Source: Dysgonomonas sp. HGC4 (lineage in GTDB: Bacteria; Bacteroidota; Bacteroidia; Bacteroidales; Dysgonomonadaceae). From it: a stretch of DNA of 39,286 bases. The DNA lies in the NCBI RefSeq assembly GCF_001261715.1, contig NZ_CVRU01000034.1, positions 1 through 39,286 on the forward strand, written 5' to 3'. The notes beneath the pieces were generated by a model that was not told the DNA's origin, did no database searches, and saw only the letters and a program-made list of their open reading frames with translations. Shown piece by piece: positions 15,902-25,136 of the stretch. Within the stretch, counting starts at the first letter, position 1. Each line of letters opens with the position of its first letter. A program made the translations under genes and the position numbers.

Positions 15902-18900
15902 ATGAGAAAGTATCTATTATTTTCGATATTCTTCTTACATACATTATTTATGATGTGCCCCCTTTCGGCAGGAGGTAAAAACAATTATCGATTCAGGACT
16001 TTTTCTCCTGAAGGCGGCTTTTATTATGATGGTGTAAAATCGATACAACAAGATAAAGATGGTTTTATATGGGTAGTTATGGACAACGATCTGTATCGTT
16101 TCGATGGCTATCAATATAAGCGCTATTATACCTACTTCAAAGATTTAGACATTTCTAATCGCTGGCTTTTTAATATGATAGCCGCCGATGCTTCGGGCAG
16201 ATTGCTTGTTGCTACCAATAACGGATTGTACCAGTATGACAACACTTCGGATTCTTTTACGCTATTGTTGGATAAGAATGTGACGAATGTGAGTGTAGAC
16301 TCTCATAATAATATCTGGGCAAGCCTATCAGGATTGATAACCGTATATGATGATGAGTCTAAAGATTGGAAGACAATAGAATATAATGGTAAGCCTCTGG
16401 CTGAAATAAGTGCTTACGATAAAGATGAATCATCGTGGTATTTAGCTTCGGCGAGAGGTAAGATTTATGAATACAATTATGCAAGTAAGAAGATTGAGAC
16501 CTTGTTTTCGTTCCCGTCCTCATACATACAAACTATCCGTAAGAAAGGCGATAAGATATGGGCGCTGGTTGCCGATCAGGGACTTCTTTGCTTGGATATT
16601 CCTACAAGAAGTATAGAAAAACATTTCGATTTCTTTTATCAGCAGGATAATGAACACATTCTGTCGAAGATGTTTCATATAGATAAGAACGACCAGATAT
16701 GGATAGGTACTCAGAGGGGCTTGTATATACTTGATCCTGAAACCCGAAATTATGAACTTTACTTACATTCTAAATCGGAGCCTTTTAGCTTGCCCGATAA
16801 TTCGATCTGGACAATTGCAGAAGACAATCAGAGAAATATCTGGATAGGTACTTATTCGGGAGGCTTGTCTTATGTAAATCTCGATGAAAAAGTAAGTTTC
16901 AAAAGTTACCTCGTGGGTTTAGGTCAGCTAAATCATAATCTGGTAAGTGGTTTTGCCGAAGACTCTCAATATCTGTGGATAGCTACTGAGGGTGGTGGAG
17001 TAAACCGTATGGATAAGCAAACCGAAAAGTTTACTTACTATACGAAAAGCTTGGGCGAGAATAATCTCTCGTATGACAATGTGAAATCGCTGGTGATGGA
17101 TTCTGATAATAATCTCTGGATTTCGATGTTTCGGGGAGGATTAGATCGTTATGATGTAGAAAGTAAGCGATTTTTTAATTTTAAGAGAGAAAAGGAAAAT
17201 AAGAAAAGCCTCTTGTCGAACGACCTTCGCAAAATAGTATCCGAACCCGATTCGGGTTTGTGGATTGCCTATCAGTTGAGAAAGTTGGTTGTATCGTTCT
17301 ATTCGTTCAGTGAGAAAATATTCACCCATTATTATTTCGATGAGTCTGATAGTAACGACTATATCTACGACATGTGTAAAGATTCGGTCGGAAACCTGTG
17401 GATAATCACTCATAAGAAAATATATAGGATGGATGTGGCAACTCGTGAGGTAACAATAGTACCCTTCCACGATTCGTTTTACCCCAATGCTCAAACTATC
17501 TCAGCCGATAATAACAATAATATTTGGATAGGTACAATAGGAAACGGACTTATAAAATACGATACGCAGACTTCGGTATTTAGTGTCTATGATAATATTC
17601 TGAAATTTAATGTATCCTCTATTTACAGTATTTGTGCCGATAACGATAATAACATGTGGATGGGTACCGACAATGGTTTGTTTAGGTACAGCCCCGAGGA
17701 TGATAAGTTTCTGAGATTCGATAAAAAAGATGGGGTACAAGGGCAGGTGTATTATCCTTTATCATCATTCAGAAGTAAAGATGGCAGTTTGTATTTTGGA
17801 GGGTCGAATGGGTTCACTAAAGTGAATCCGAAGGAAATATCATCTAATAAATTTGAACCCAGAGTTATTATTACCGATTTTCTGGTCAACAATATATCTG
17901 TAAAGCCAAATCTGGGTGGAGATTCTAGCGAAGGGGACTTTGCTTCGTTTCCCGATGAAATAGTACTCGATTATACTCAGGTTAACTTTGGCTTTAAGTT
18001 TTCGTCCGATAATTATCTGATACCCGAAAAAAACCGTTTCAGGTTTCGCCTCAAAGGGTACGACGATCGATGGATTGAGGTAGATGCTTCGAGTCGCAGT
18101 GCCTTCTATTCGAAAGTGCCTCCCGGCAATTATACTTTTGAGGTGATGACTGCCAATAATGATGGTGTTTGGAACGAAACTCCCATTGTTATTAAAGTAA
18201 AACGATTGTCGGCTCCATGGTTGAGCTGGTGGGCATATGTTTTATACTTTCTGATTTTGGCAGGTATAGCATATGTTGTCTTGAGTTACTATAATCAGCA
18301 GAAGAAACTCCGACTGCAAATATATCTTGATGAGGTTGAAAAGAATCAAAAAGAGGAGATTCATCAATCGCAACTTCGTTTCTTTACTAATATTTCGCAC
18401 GATTTCAGAACGCCGCTTTCTCTCATTCTTGCCGCTTTGGATAAATTGCGTATGGAGGGTTTGAAAGAATATTACTATCATTTGCTGAATAATAACGCAC
18501 AAAGGTTATTGAATCTGGTAAATGAATTAATGGATTTCAGAACTGTAGAGAATGGGAAGATGAAACTGCATATTCAATCTGTAAACCTTACTGCATTTAT
18601 CAAAGAGTTGGCTTTTGATTTTGAGGATTATGCCCGACAACGCAATATTAAATTTGATCTTTTTATCGATCCTCAGATTGTGCCAACCGTATATGCGGAT
18701 AGGCAGGTGATGGAGAAAGTAATTATGAATTTGCTCAATAATGCCTTCAAATATACCAAAGATGGGGGGTGTGTACGTCTCGAAGTATATTCAACTCCTG
18801 CCAATTTCAAATCAGTATATAAAGACAGCTTTACTATTAGCAATAGTAACGGAGAGGCTAAAAACTTATATACTATTGTAGTTCGCGATTCGGGGATAGG

Positions 18901-20005
18901 TATTTCTAAAGATTCCATTCAAAGTGTTTTCGAACGGTTTTATAAAGTAAAGACTGTCAATTTCGATTCGCATCTGGGCACAGGCATTGGTTTGGCTTTG
19001 GTGAAAAGTTTGGTTCTGCTTCATAAAGGGACGATCAGTATTTATAGTGAACGGGAAAAGGGTACAGATATGGTTGTTAGCTTTCCGTTTGATACCGATA
19101 GCTACGAAGAGTGTGAGTTTATAACAAATGAAGCGCATGTTGATGATATACCAGCATCTCTATATATAGAAGCGGATGGAGAGCCAAACTCCGATCAGAA
19201 TATAGCGAATGAGGAGGATATTCTTCTTCGTGATAAAAAGAGAATACTGGTTGTTGAGGATAATGATGATCTGCGTAAACTTATTGCCGAATCGCTGCTT
19301 CCCTACTATGACGTGGTGCAGGCCGCTGACGGGTTAATAGCTTTTAAGTTGTTGGATAATATGGAGATAGATCTGGTAGTGAGCGATATAATGATGCCTC
19401 ACATGGATGGTATAACCTTGTGTAAGAAAGTAAAAGAGGATGTAAATATATCTCATATCCCTTTTGTTTTGCTGACAGCCAAAACTGGCTTGGAGAGTAA
19501 AATGGAGGGGGCAGACTCGGGTGCAGATATTTATTTCGAAAAGCCTGTCGATTTTAATTTATTGAGGCTTACAATACAGAACATACTTAAGCGTCAGCAG
19601 CAACTCAAAGAATATTATGCAAAGAATTATTTTGTGGATAGTACCGAACTGTCAACCAATCAGCAGGATAATAAATTCTTAAAGAAATTTATCGAAATAC
19701 TCGATCAACATATCGATCAGCCCGAAATGGATGTCAATTATATAGCTTCGGAACTCTCTATGAGCCGTAGCAAGCTTTATACTAAAGTAAAGAGCATGAC
19801 CGACAAATCGATAGTTGAGTTCATCTTAAGTTACCGTCTTCGCAAAGCAGCCCGCCTTATTGTGGAAGAGGATGTAACGATGCGTGATATTATGGAGCGG
19901 ATAGGTATAGAAAGCCAATCATATTTTACACGTGCATTTAAAAAAGAATTTGGCGATACTCCTACTGCTTTTGCAGCCAAACAGAAAAAAGGCAAAAGTG
20001 AGTAA
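15902..20005 (+). CDS. Hybrid two-component system sensor/regulator (HTCS) of the glycan locus
   Basis: This is a one-protein sensor kinase and transcription factor of 1367 aa from the ATG at 15902 (an in-frame TTG at 15893 would add three residues). After a signal peptide, about fourteen Reg_prop blades (IWIGT..GGL, LWIAT.GGGV and similar) form two seven-bladed periplasmic propellers. A Y_Y_Y domain follows (YTQVNFGFKF...PPGNYTFEV), then one membrane helix (WWAYVLYFLILAGIAYVVL). The cytoplasmic part has HisKA with His833 in NISHDFRTP, HATPase with NNAFKYTKDGG and GTGIGLAL, a receiver with Asp1162 in SDIMMP, and an AraC-type HTH at the C-terminus. It should sense an oligosaccharide from the target glycan and activate susC and the downstream hydrolases. 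Confidence 0.93.
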   Translation: MRKYLLFSIFFLHTLFMMCPLSAGGKNNYRFRTFSPEGGFYYDGVKSIQQDKDGFIWVVMDNDLYRFDGYQYKRYYTYFKDLDISNRWLFNMIAADASGRLLVATNNGLYQYDNTSDSFTLLLDKNVTNVSVDSHNNIWASLSGLITVYDDESKDWKTIEYNGKPLAEISAYDKDESSWYLASARGKIYEYNYASKKIETLFSFPSSYIQTIRKKGDKIWALVADQGLLCLDIPTRSIEKHFDFFYQQDNEHILSKMFHIDKNDQIWIGTQRGLYILDPETRNYELYLHSKSEPFSLPDNSIWTIAEDNQRNIWIGTYSGGLSYVNLDEKVSFKSYLVGLGQLNHNLVSGFAEDSQYLWIATEGGGVNRMDKQTEKFTYYTKSLGENNLSYDNVKSLVMDSDNNLWISMFRGGLDRYDVESKRFFNFKREKENKKSLLSNDLRKIVSEPDSGLWIAYQLRKLVVSFYSFSEKIFTHYYFDESDSNDYIYDMCKDSVGNLWIITHKKIYRMDVATREVTIVPFHDSFYPNAQTISADNNNNIWIGTIGNGLIKYDTQTSVFSVYDNILKFNVSSIYSICADNDNNMWMGTDNGLFRYSPEDDKFLRFDKKDGVQGQVYYPLSSFRSKDGSLYFGGSNGFTKVNPKEISSNKFEPRVIITDFLVNNISVKPNLGGDSSEGDFASFPDEIVLDYTQVNFGFKFSSDNYLIPEKNRFRFRLKGYDDRWIEVDASSRSAFYSKVPPGNYTFEVMTANNDGVWNETPIVIKVKRLSAPWLSWWAYVLYFLILAGIAYVVLSYYNQQKKLRLQIYLDEVEKNQKEEIHQSQLRFFTNISHDFRTPLSLILAALDKLRMEGLKEYYYHLLNNNAQRLLNLVNELMDFRTVENGKMKLHIQSVNLTAFIKELAFDFEDYARQRNIKFDLFIDPQIVPTVYADRQVMEKVIMNLLNNAFKYTKDGGCVRLEVYSTPANFKSVYKDSFTISNSNGEAKNLYTIVVRDSGIGISKDSIQSVFERFYKVKTVNFDSHLGTGIGLALVKSLVLLHKGTISIYSEREKGTDMVVSFPFDTDSYEECEFITNEAHVDDIPASLYIEADGEPNSDQNIANEEDILLRDKKRILVVEDNDDLRKLIAESLLPYYDVVQAADGLIAFKLLDNMEIDLVVSDIMMPHMDGITLCKKVKEDVNISHIPFVLLTAKTGLESKMEGADSGADIYFEKPVDFNLLRLTIQNILKRQQQLKEYYAKNYFVDSTELSTNQQDNKFLKKFIEILDQHIDQPEMDVNYIASELSMSRSKLYTKVKSMTDKSIVEFILSYRLRKAARLIVEEDVTMRDIMERIGIESQSYFTRAFKKEFGDTPTAFAAKQKKGKSE

Positions 20006-20108
20006 ATAAAGGCTTCTGAGGGTGCTATAAACCAAATAAAGCAAAAGAAAAACGAGATAGGACAAATCGAAATACGAAAGAAGGGATACTTTTGCTATTG
20101 AGTTTTAG

Positions 20109-20139
20109 CTGTCAATTTATGGATAAGATAAGTTGACAG
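20109..20139. promoter_or_regulatory. Inverted repeat upstream of the hydrolase genes
   Basis: CTGTCAATTTAT and ATAAGTTGACAG form a 12-bp inverted repeat with one mismatch around a 7-nt spacer, 37 nt before the GH105 start. It could be an operator for the HTCS AraC domain or an RNA hairpin (the mismatch is a possible U-G pair). No clear TAnnTTTG box is seen in the 171-nt gap, which suits an activated promoter. Confidence 0.45.
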
Positions 20140-20176
20140 ATGATAATCATTATACCTATTATTTCAGAAATTTACT

Positions 20177-21334
20177 ATGAAAATAAACACGTTTGTCTGT
20201 TTTATAATAACCTACTTATTTATTAGCCTTAATTCTGATTGTGAAGCACAGTCAATTACCGAAATTCCGGATAAGCAGACTTTACAAACTACACTTGATA
20301 AAGTTGCCGATTGGCAAGTAAATCATTTCACTTATTCCAAAGTAGGTAGCGCCGGTTACCTGCACGATTTTGGGATAGATGCATGGACTAATGCCACGCT
20401 CTATCTGGGGTTGGCAGAATGGGCAGCAATGTCGGATGATGGCAAAAAGTATTATACATGGCTTACTCAAATAGGTGATGAGAATGATTGGCAGATACCA
20501 TCTAATTTTAAAGATATGCCTAAGTACAAACTATATCATGCCGATGAGCTTTGTATAGGTCAGTTCTATTTGAATATGTATAGCGTATTCAAAAAAAAGG
20601 AAATGATGGAAGCAACCATAAACAGAGTTAACTGGATTATGAGTAATCCTCCCAATTCTATTTTAACCAATGGCAGTAAGCAGGCGTGGACATGGTGTGA
20701 TGCCTTGTTTATGGCGCCGCCCGTATATGCACTATTGGCACAACTGACGGGTAATAACGATTACTTGTTGTTTATGGATAAGCAATTTAAACTCACCTAC
20801 AATTATTTATACGATAAAGAAAATAAACTCTTTTTCAGAGATGACCGATTCTTCGATCAGAGAGAAAACAATGGTAAGAAGGTGTTCTGGGGAAGAGGTA
20901 ACGGATGGGTTGCTGCCGGATTGGTGAATATTTTAAAAACTTTGCCTACGGACTCTAAACTAAGACCTTTTTATGAAAATCTGTTTTCTGAATTGGTAGG
21001 CTCATTGGTTGCTTTGCAATCCGATAATGGATTTTGGCACGCAAGCTTGCTTGATCCGAAAGAATACCCATCGCCCGAAACCAGTGCTACGGCTCTCATA
21101 GCCTATGCCTTGGCGTATGGTATCAATGCTGATTTGTTGAATAGAAGCGACTACCTTCCCTCGTTAGAAAAAGCGTGGAGTGCTTTAAGCTCGGCGATTT
21201 CAGAAGATGGAAAACTGGGTTGGGTACAACCTATAGGCGCTGATCCTAAGCAGGTAACCGAAGATATGACTGCGGTGTATGGAGTAGGAGCTTTTCTTTT
21301 GGCAGGAACAGAAATTTATAAGCTTGCTCAATAA
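20177..21334 (+). CDS. GH105 unsaturated glucuronyl/galacturonyl hydrolase
   Basis: This 385-aa secreted (alpha/alpha)6-barrel hydrolase removes a 4,5-unsaturated uronic acid from the non-reducing end of lyase products by hydrating the double bond. A signal peptide ends near CEAQS. Family features include WTNATLYLGL, Asp175 in WCDALFMAPPVY (the expected catalytic position), RGNGWVAAGL, and a C-terminal ETSATALIAYALAYG then VTEDMTAVYGVGAFLLAG. It is probably periplasmic. No polysaccharide lyase is present in the window, so the unsaturated substrate must come from elsewhere. It begins the hydrolase run GH105-GH2-GH29-GH109. GH88 is the near alternative, but the RGNGW and family layout favour GH105. 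Confidence 0.88.
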   Translation: MKINTFVCFIITYLFISLNSDCEAQSITEIPDKQTLQTTLDKVADWQVNHFTYSKVGSAGYLHDFGIDAWTNATLYLGLAEWAAMSDDGKKYYTWLTQIGDENDWQIPSNFKDMPKYKLYHADELCIGQFYLNMYSVFKKKEMMEATINRVNWIMSNPPNSILTNGSKQAWTWCDALFMAPPVYALLAQLTGNNDYLLFMDKQFKLTYNYLYDKENKLFFRDDRFFDQRENNGKKVFWGRGNGWVAAGLVNILKTLPTDSKLRPFYENLFSELVGSLVALQSDNGFWHASLLDPKEYPSPETSATALIAYALAYGINADLLNRSDYLPSLEKAWSALSSAISEDGKLGWVQPIGADPKQVTEDMTAVYGVGAFLLAGTEIYKLAQ

Positions 21335-21337
21335 TAA

Positions 21338-21359
21338 AAAGAGATTTTTTAATCTCTTT
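21338..21359 (+). terminator. Hairpin between GH105 and GH2
   Basis: AAAGAGATT (21338-21346) and AATCTCTTT (21351-21359) pair perfectly around TTTT. The following sequence AATGG is not a T tract, so this may only partly terminate or may set the ratio of upstream to downstream expression. Confidence 0.4.
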
Positions 21360-21392
21360 AATGGTACGTAGATAAACAAAACGATATATACT

Positions 21393-23510
21393 ATGAAACG
21401 ATTAACCAGTTTACTATTAATCCTATCCATCGTGATGGCTACTTGGGGAAGAGACGTAAAGTCTTTTAACGATGAGTGGTCATTCAAGAAAGGACCTTTT
21501 CCAATAGACCCTGTACTCTTTCAGTCGGGTTTCGATCAACGATGGCAAGATGTAACCATTCCTCATACGTGGAATGCTACGGATATGCAGAACGATAAAA
21601 ATAACTATTATGCGGGCGAAGCCTATTATAAGAAAACGTATCGTCCCGATGCTTCATTGAAGGACAAACGTCTTTTCCTTAATTTCGAAGGAGTCTCCAC
21701 AGTGATGGAGTTATATGTTAATGGTGTGTTTGCAGGCAATCACAAAGGAGGCTACTCGGCTTTCACTATCGAAATATCAAAACTATTGAAGTTTGGTGAA
21801 GATAACGAACTATTGGTGAAGGTAGATAATACCTCTCGCCCCGACGTTATACCTATTAACAGTACCTTATTTGCTGTGTATGGAGGTATATATCGCCCTG
21901 TGCATCTTATTGTAACCGAGAAGGTAAATATAACTGTAACCGATTATGCATCGCCCGGTATTTATATCACACAAAAAAATGTGACTAGCAAATCGGCAGA
22001 TGTAGATGTAGAAATAAAGGTAGAGAACAAGAATATTGATGCTAAAGATATCGTCTTGAAGACTACTATCTATGATATGGAGGGTAATCTGAAACTGAAA
22101 AAAGAAGCCACTGTAAATGTATTGCCTCAGGGCAGACAGTTCTTTACACAGAACTTCACTGTCATAAAACCTCGTTTGTGGCAAGGACTCGAAGACCCTT
22201 ATCTGTATAAAGTAGTCACTCAGTTGGTTGCCAACGGATCGGTTATAGACGAAGTAGTGCAGCCTTTGGGATTGAGACATTTTGAGCTGAAAGCTGCTGA
22301 TGGAATGTATCTCAATGGTAAAAAAGTACCCATGTATGGCGTTTGCCGCCATCAGGATTGGTGGCAGCTGGGCAGTGCATTAACTAACGAGCAGCACGAT
22401 GCCGACTTGGCTATTATAAAAGAAGTAGGAGCAACTACCATTCGTTTGGCTCATTATCAGCAATCCGAATACTTCTATTCAAAATGCGATAGTATAGGTT
22501 TTATGATTTGGGCAGAAATTCCTTTTGTTAATAGAGTTTCTACCAAAGAGGCTGATAATGCCAAACAGCAACTGACCGAGCTCATCCGCCAGAATTACAA
22601 TCACCCATCAATCTATACTTGGGGGTTGCACAACGAAGTATATACACCTATCAATTACACAGCCTCGTTAACAGCCGAACTTGATGATCTGGCAAAATCG
22701 GAAGATCCTTACAGATATACCGTATCGGTAAACGGATACGGAGATCCGGGGCATGGTGTGAATATGAATGCTGATATACAAGGTATCAACCGATATTTTG
22801 GGTGGTACGAAAAGAAAATTCAAGACATAGAACCTTGGATAGAGGGAATGGAGAAAAACTATCCCAACTATAAAGTAATGCTGGCCGAATATGGTACAGA
22901 AGCAAACATCTATCATCAGCAAGAGGTGGTGGGCGATGTGGGCGACTGCTGCGGATTCGACAAACGTTACAACGAAACATTTGCTACCCGCTTTCATGAG
23001 ATTCAGTGGGGATATATTGCCAAGCATCCTTATTTGTTGGCTTCCTATCTGTGGAACACGTTCGACTTTGCTACGCCTGCCAGTTCGCAAGGTGGGGTTG
23101 AGGCTCGCAATATGAAGGGACTGGTAACCTTTGACCGCAATCTTAAGAAAGACCCTTTTTATTGGTATAAAGCCAATTGGAGCAAAGAGCCCGTTTTGTA
23201 TATTACTCAACGAAGAGTAACCGAAAGAGAAAACAAGATAACACCCGTTACAGTTTATTCTAATATTGGTATCCCTCAACTGTTTGTAAACGGTGTTGAA
23301 GTTAAAAACTACAAGAAGGGAACTACCGATGTACATTATATTTTTGAGAATGTAGAACTCAAAGAAGGGGTGAATAATATAGATGTAAAAGCCTCAAACA
23401 AAGGGCAAACTTTCGAAGATAAGATACTATGGAATTATGCTCAAGGCGGAAATAAATCTTTGAATAAAGATAAGCCTCGGGAGAATAAAAATGAACATAT
23501 AGGGTTGTAA
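21393..23510 (+). CDS. Glycoside hydrolase family 2 (probable beta-galactosidase)
   Basis: This 705-aa retaining hydrolase is probably exported (MKRLTSLLLILSIVMATWG). The N-terminal sugar-binding domain has VTIPHTWNA, NFEGV...YVNG and GGYSAFTIEIS, and the immunoglobulin-like domain has GGIYRPVHL. The TIM barrel begins GVCRHQDWWQLG and carries Glu415 in WGLHNEV as acid/base and Glu499 in MLAEYGTEA as the likely nucleophile. A short C-terminal beta domain ends the protein; the length is nearer to compact Bacteroidota GH2 enzymes than to LacZ. Beta-galactosidase is the most likely activity; beta-glucuronidase or beta-mannosidase cannot be excluded from sequence alone. Confidence 0.88.
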   Translation: MKRLTSLLLILSIVMATWGRDVKSFNDEWSFKKGPFPIDPVLFQSGFDQRWQDVTIPHTWNATDMQNDKNNYYAGEAYYKKTYRPDASLKDKRLFLNFEGVSTVMELYVNGVFAGNHKGGYSAFTIEISKLLKFGEDNELLVKVDNTSRPDVIPINSTLFAVYGGIYRPVHLIVTEKVNITVTDYASPGIYITQKNVTSKSADVDVEIKVENKNIDAKDIVLKTTIYDMEGNLKLKKEATVNVLPQGRQFFTQNFTVIKPRLWQGLEDPYLYKVVTQLVANGSVIDEVVQPLGLRHFELKAADGMYLNGKKVPMYGVCRHQDWWQLGSALTNEQHDADLAIIKEVGATTIRLAHYQQSEYFYSKCDSIGFMIWAEIPFVNRVSTKEADNAKQQLTELIRQNYNHPSIYTWGLHNEVYTPINYTASLTAELDDLAKSEDPYRYTVSVNGYGDPGHGVNMNADIQGINRYFGWYEKKIQDIEPWIEGMEKNYPNYKVMLAEYGTEANIYHQQEVVGDVGDCCGFDKRYNETFATRFHEIQWGYIAKHPYLLASYLWNTFDFATPASSQGGVEARNMKGLVTFDRNLKKDPFYWYKANWSKEPVLYITQRRVTERENKITPVTVYSNIGIPQLFVNGVEVKNYKKGTTDVHYIFENVELKEGVNNIDVKASNKGQTFEDKILWNYAQGGNKSLNKDKPRENKNEHIGL

Positions 23511-23618
23511 AATATTCATTAGACAATAGTTAACAAGAAAACATTCAAAAAGTTGATTAGTAGCTATTAACTGATAAGTGTTAACAATGAAAGTATTCCT
23601 TTTTTTAAGTTAGAAATT

Positions 23619-25061
23619 ATGAAAAAAATAGTATTTTTGGTTATTCTTTTATTGAATATTGCATTTGCACAGAGTTTTGCACAAACTAAAAGGTCGTCAA
23701 TACCGCTACAACACGGGACTCATCGTTTAGGAAAGCGAACAGATGCAGAAATGCAGAAGTGGAGAGAATATGGCTTAGGTCAGTTTATCCACTGGGGAGT
23801 TTATGCTATGGCAGGCGGTCATTGGGATGGCAAGTATTATCCGGGAGCAGCCGAATGGATTCGTTCGTGGAAAGAAATGCCTAAAGATGCCTACGATAAC
23901 CTTTACAAAGAGTTTAATCCAACCAGCTTCGATGCAAAAGGATGGGCTAAACAAGCTAAGGATATGGGTGCAAAGTACATGATTATTACAACTAAACATC
24001 ATGATGGATTTTGTATCTGGCCAAGCAAATATACCGACTATACAATAAAAAATACCCCATATAAAAAAGATCTTCTGAGGGAGATTGTAGATGCTTACGA
24101 TAAAGAAGGTATTGATGTATATCTGTACTTTTCGATTATCGACTGGCACGAAAAAGGATATAGGAGTGCAATACCCGAAACAACTGAGGAGAAGGCTGCT
24201 TACGAAGAATTTAAGCAGTTTACACGCAATCAGTTAATCGAATTATTAACCGACTATCCAACAGCAAAAGGACTTTGGTTTGATGGAACATGGGATAAGG
24301 CTTGGATAGATCAAGTAGAATTTGCCGACAATCTTGAAGAAGAAATGAGAGCAATGCGTCCCGGACTGATAATAGGGAGCCGTTTCAGAGCGGATGAAAA
24401 CGGAAAGAGGCACTTCGACTCGAATGGTGATTTGATGGGAGATTATGAGCAAGGTTGGGAACGCGATCTGCCCAATTCTATTGCCGATGTAAATGGTAAC
24501 GATTGGGATTGTGTGATGACTATACCCGAAAACCAATGGGGCTATCATTCGGAATGGAGAGGATATGTAAAGACTTCGTTCGATCTGATTGATATGCTTG
24601 TACGATCGGTTTCGATGGATGGTAACTTTGTCTTGAATTTCGGACCCGATGGAAAAGGAAACATAAGACCCGAAGAAACCAAGCTTGCCAAAGAAATAGG
24701 GGAGTGGATGAAAGTAAACAGCGAAGCCGTTTATGGATGCTCATATACCGATTTGAAAAAGCAGGGTTGGGGATATTTCACCAAGAAAGATAATAAAATA
24801 TATCTGACTGTTTTTAATAGACCCATTAATAATATGCTGAATATAGAAATACCAAAAGGCGGGTTAAAACCAGTAAAAGCGTATTTTCTATCCGATAAAA
24901 AGGCAGTAGATATTATAAACGGAGGTCGTAACAAACAAAACAACAGTTTGTATAATATAGCTATACCTGCCAATTTTGTAACAGGACAACCTTTTGTTAT
25001 TGTATTGGAGGTTGAGCAAAATAGCAACGATAAAGATACCTATCAACAGGCATTAACCTGA
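23619..25061 (+). CDS. GH29 alpha-L-fucosidase
   Basis: This 480-aa secreted enzyme releases alpha-linked L-fucose by a retaining mechanism. A signal peptide ends at SFAQT. GQFIHWGVYAMAGG, WAKQAKDMGAKYMIITTKHHDGFCIWPS and YLYFSIIDWHE are hallmark GH29 segments. Asp222 in GLWFDGTWD is the nucleophile. A small C-terminal beta domain follows (about 390-470). The gap from GH2 is 108 nt without a terminator. Linkage preference (alpha-1,2 versus 1,3/1,4) is not decidable here. It fits removal of capping fucose before GH2 or GH109 act. Confidence 0.93.
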   Translation: MKKIVFLVILLLNIAFAQSFAQTKRSSIPLQHGTHRLGKRTDAEMQKWREYGLGQFIHWGVYAMAGGHWDGKYYPGAAEWIRSWKEMPKDAYDNLYKEFNPTSFDAKGWAKQAKDMGAKYMIITTKHHDGFCIWPSKYTDYTIKNTPYKKDLLREIVDAYDKEGIDVYLYFSIIDWHEKGYRSAIPETTEEKAAYEEFKQFTRNQLIELLTDYPTAKGLWFDGTWDKAWIDQVEFADNLEEEMRAMRPGLIIGSRFRADENGKRHFDSNGDLMGDYEQGWERDLPNSIADVNGNDWDCVMTIPENQWGYHSEWRGYVKTSFDLIDMLVRSVSMDGNFVLNFGPDGKGNIRPEETKLAKEIGEWMKVNSEAVYGCSYTDLKKQGWGYFTKKDNKIYLTVFNRPINNMLNIEIPKGGLKPVKAYFLSDKKAVDIINGGRNKQNNSLYNIAIPANFVTGQPFVIVLEVEQNSNDKDTYQQALT

Positions 25062-25136
25062 TTGGATACGTATTTGAGTCTCTGCGATTACAATAGGTGT
25101 GAAACATAAAACTTAATTAACTATTATAATATTCAA

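Noticed and set aside
22668-23336. 222-codon antisense frame within the GH2 gene
   Set aside because: It lies wholly inside a well-supported gene with catalytic residues on the other strand. Long antisense frames follow from codon bias there.
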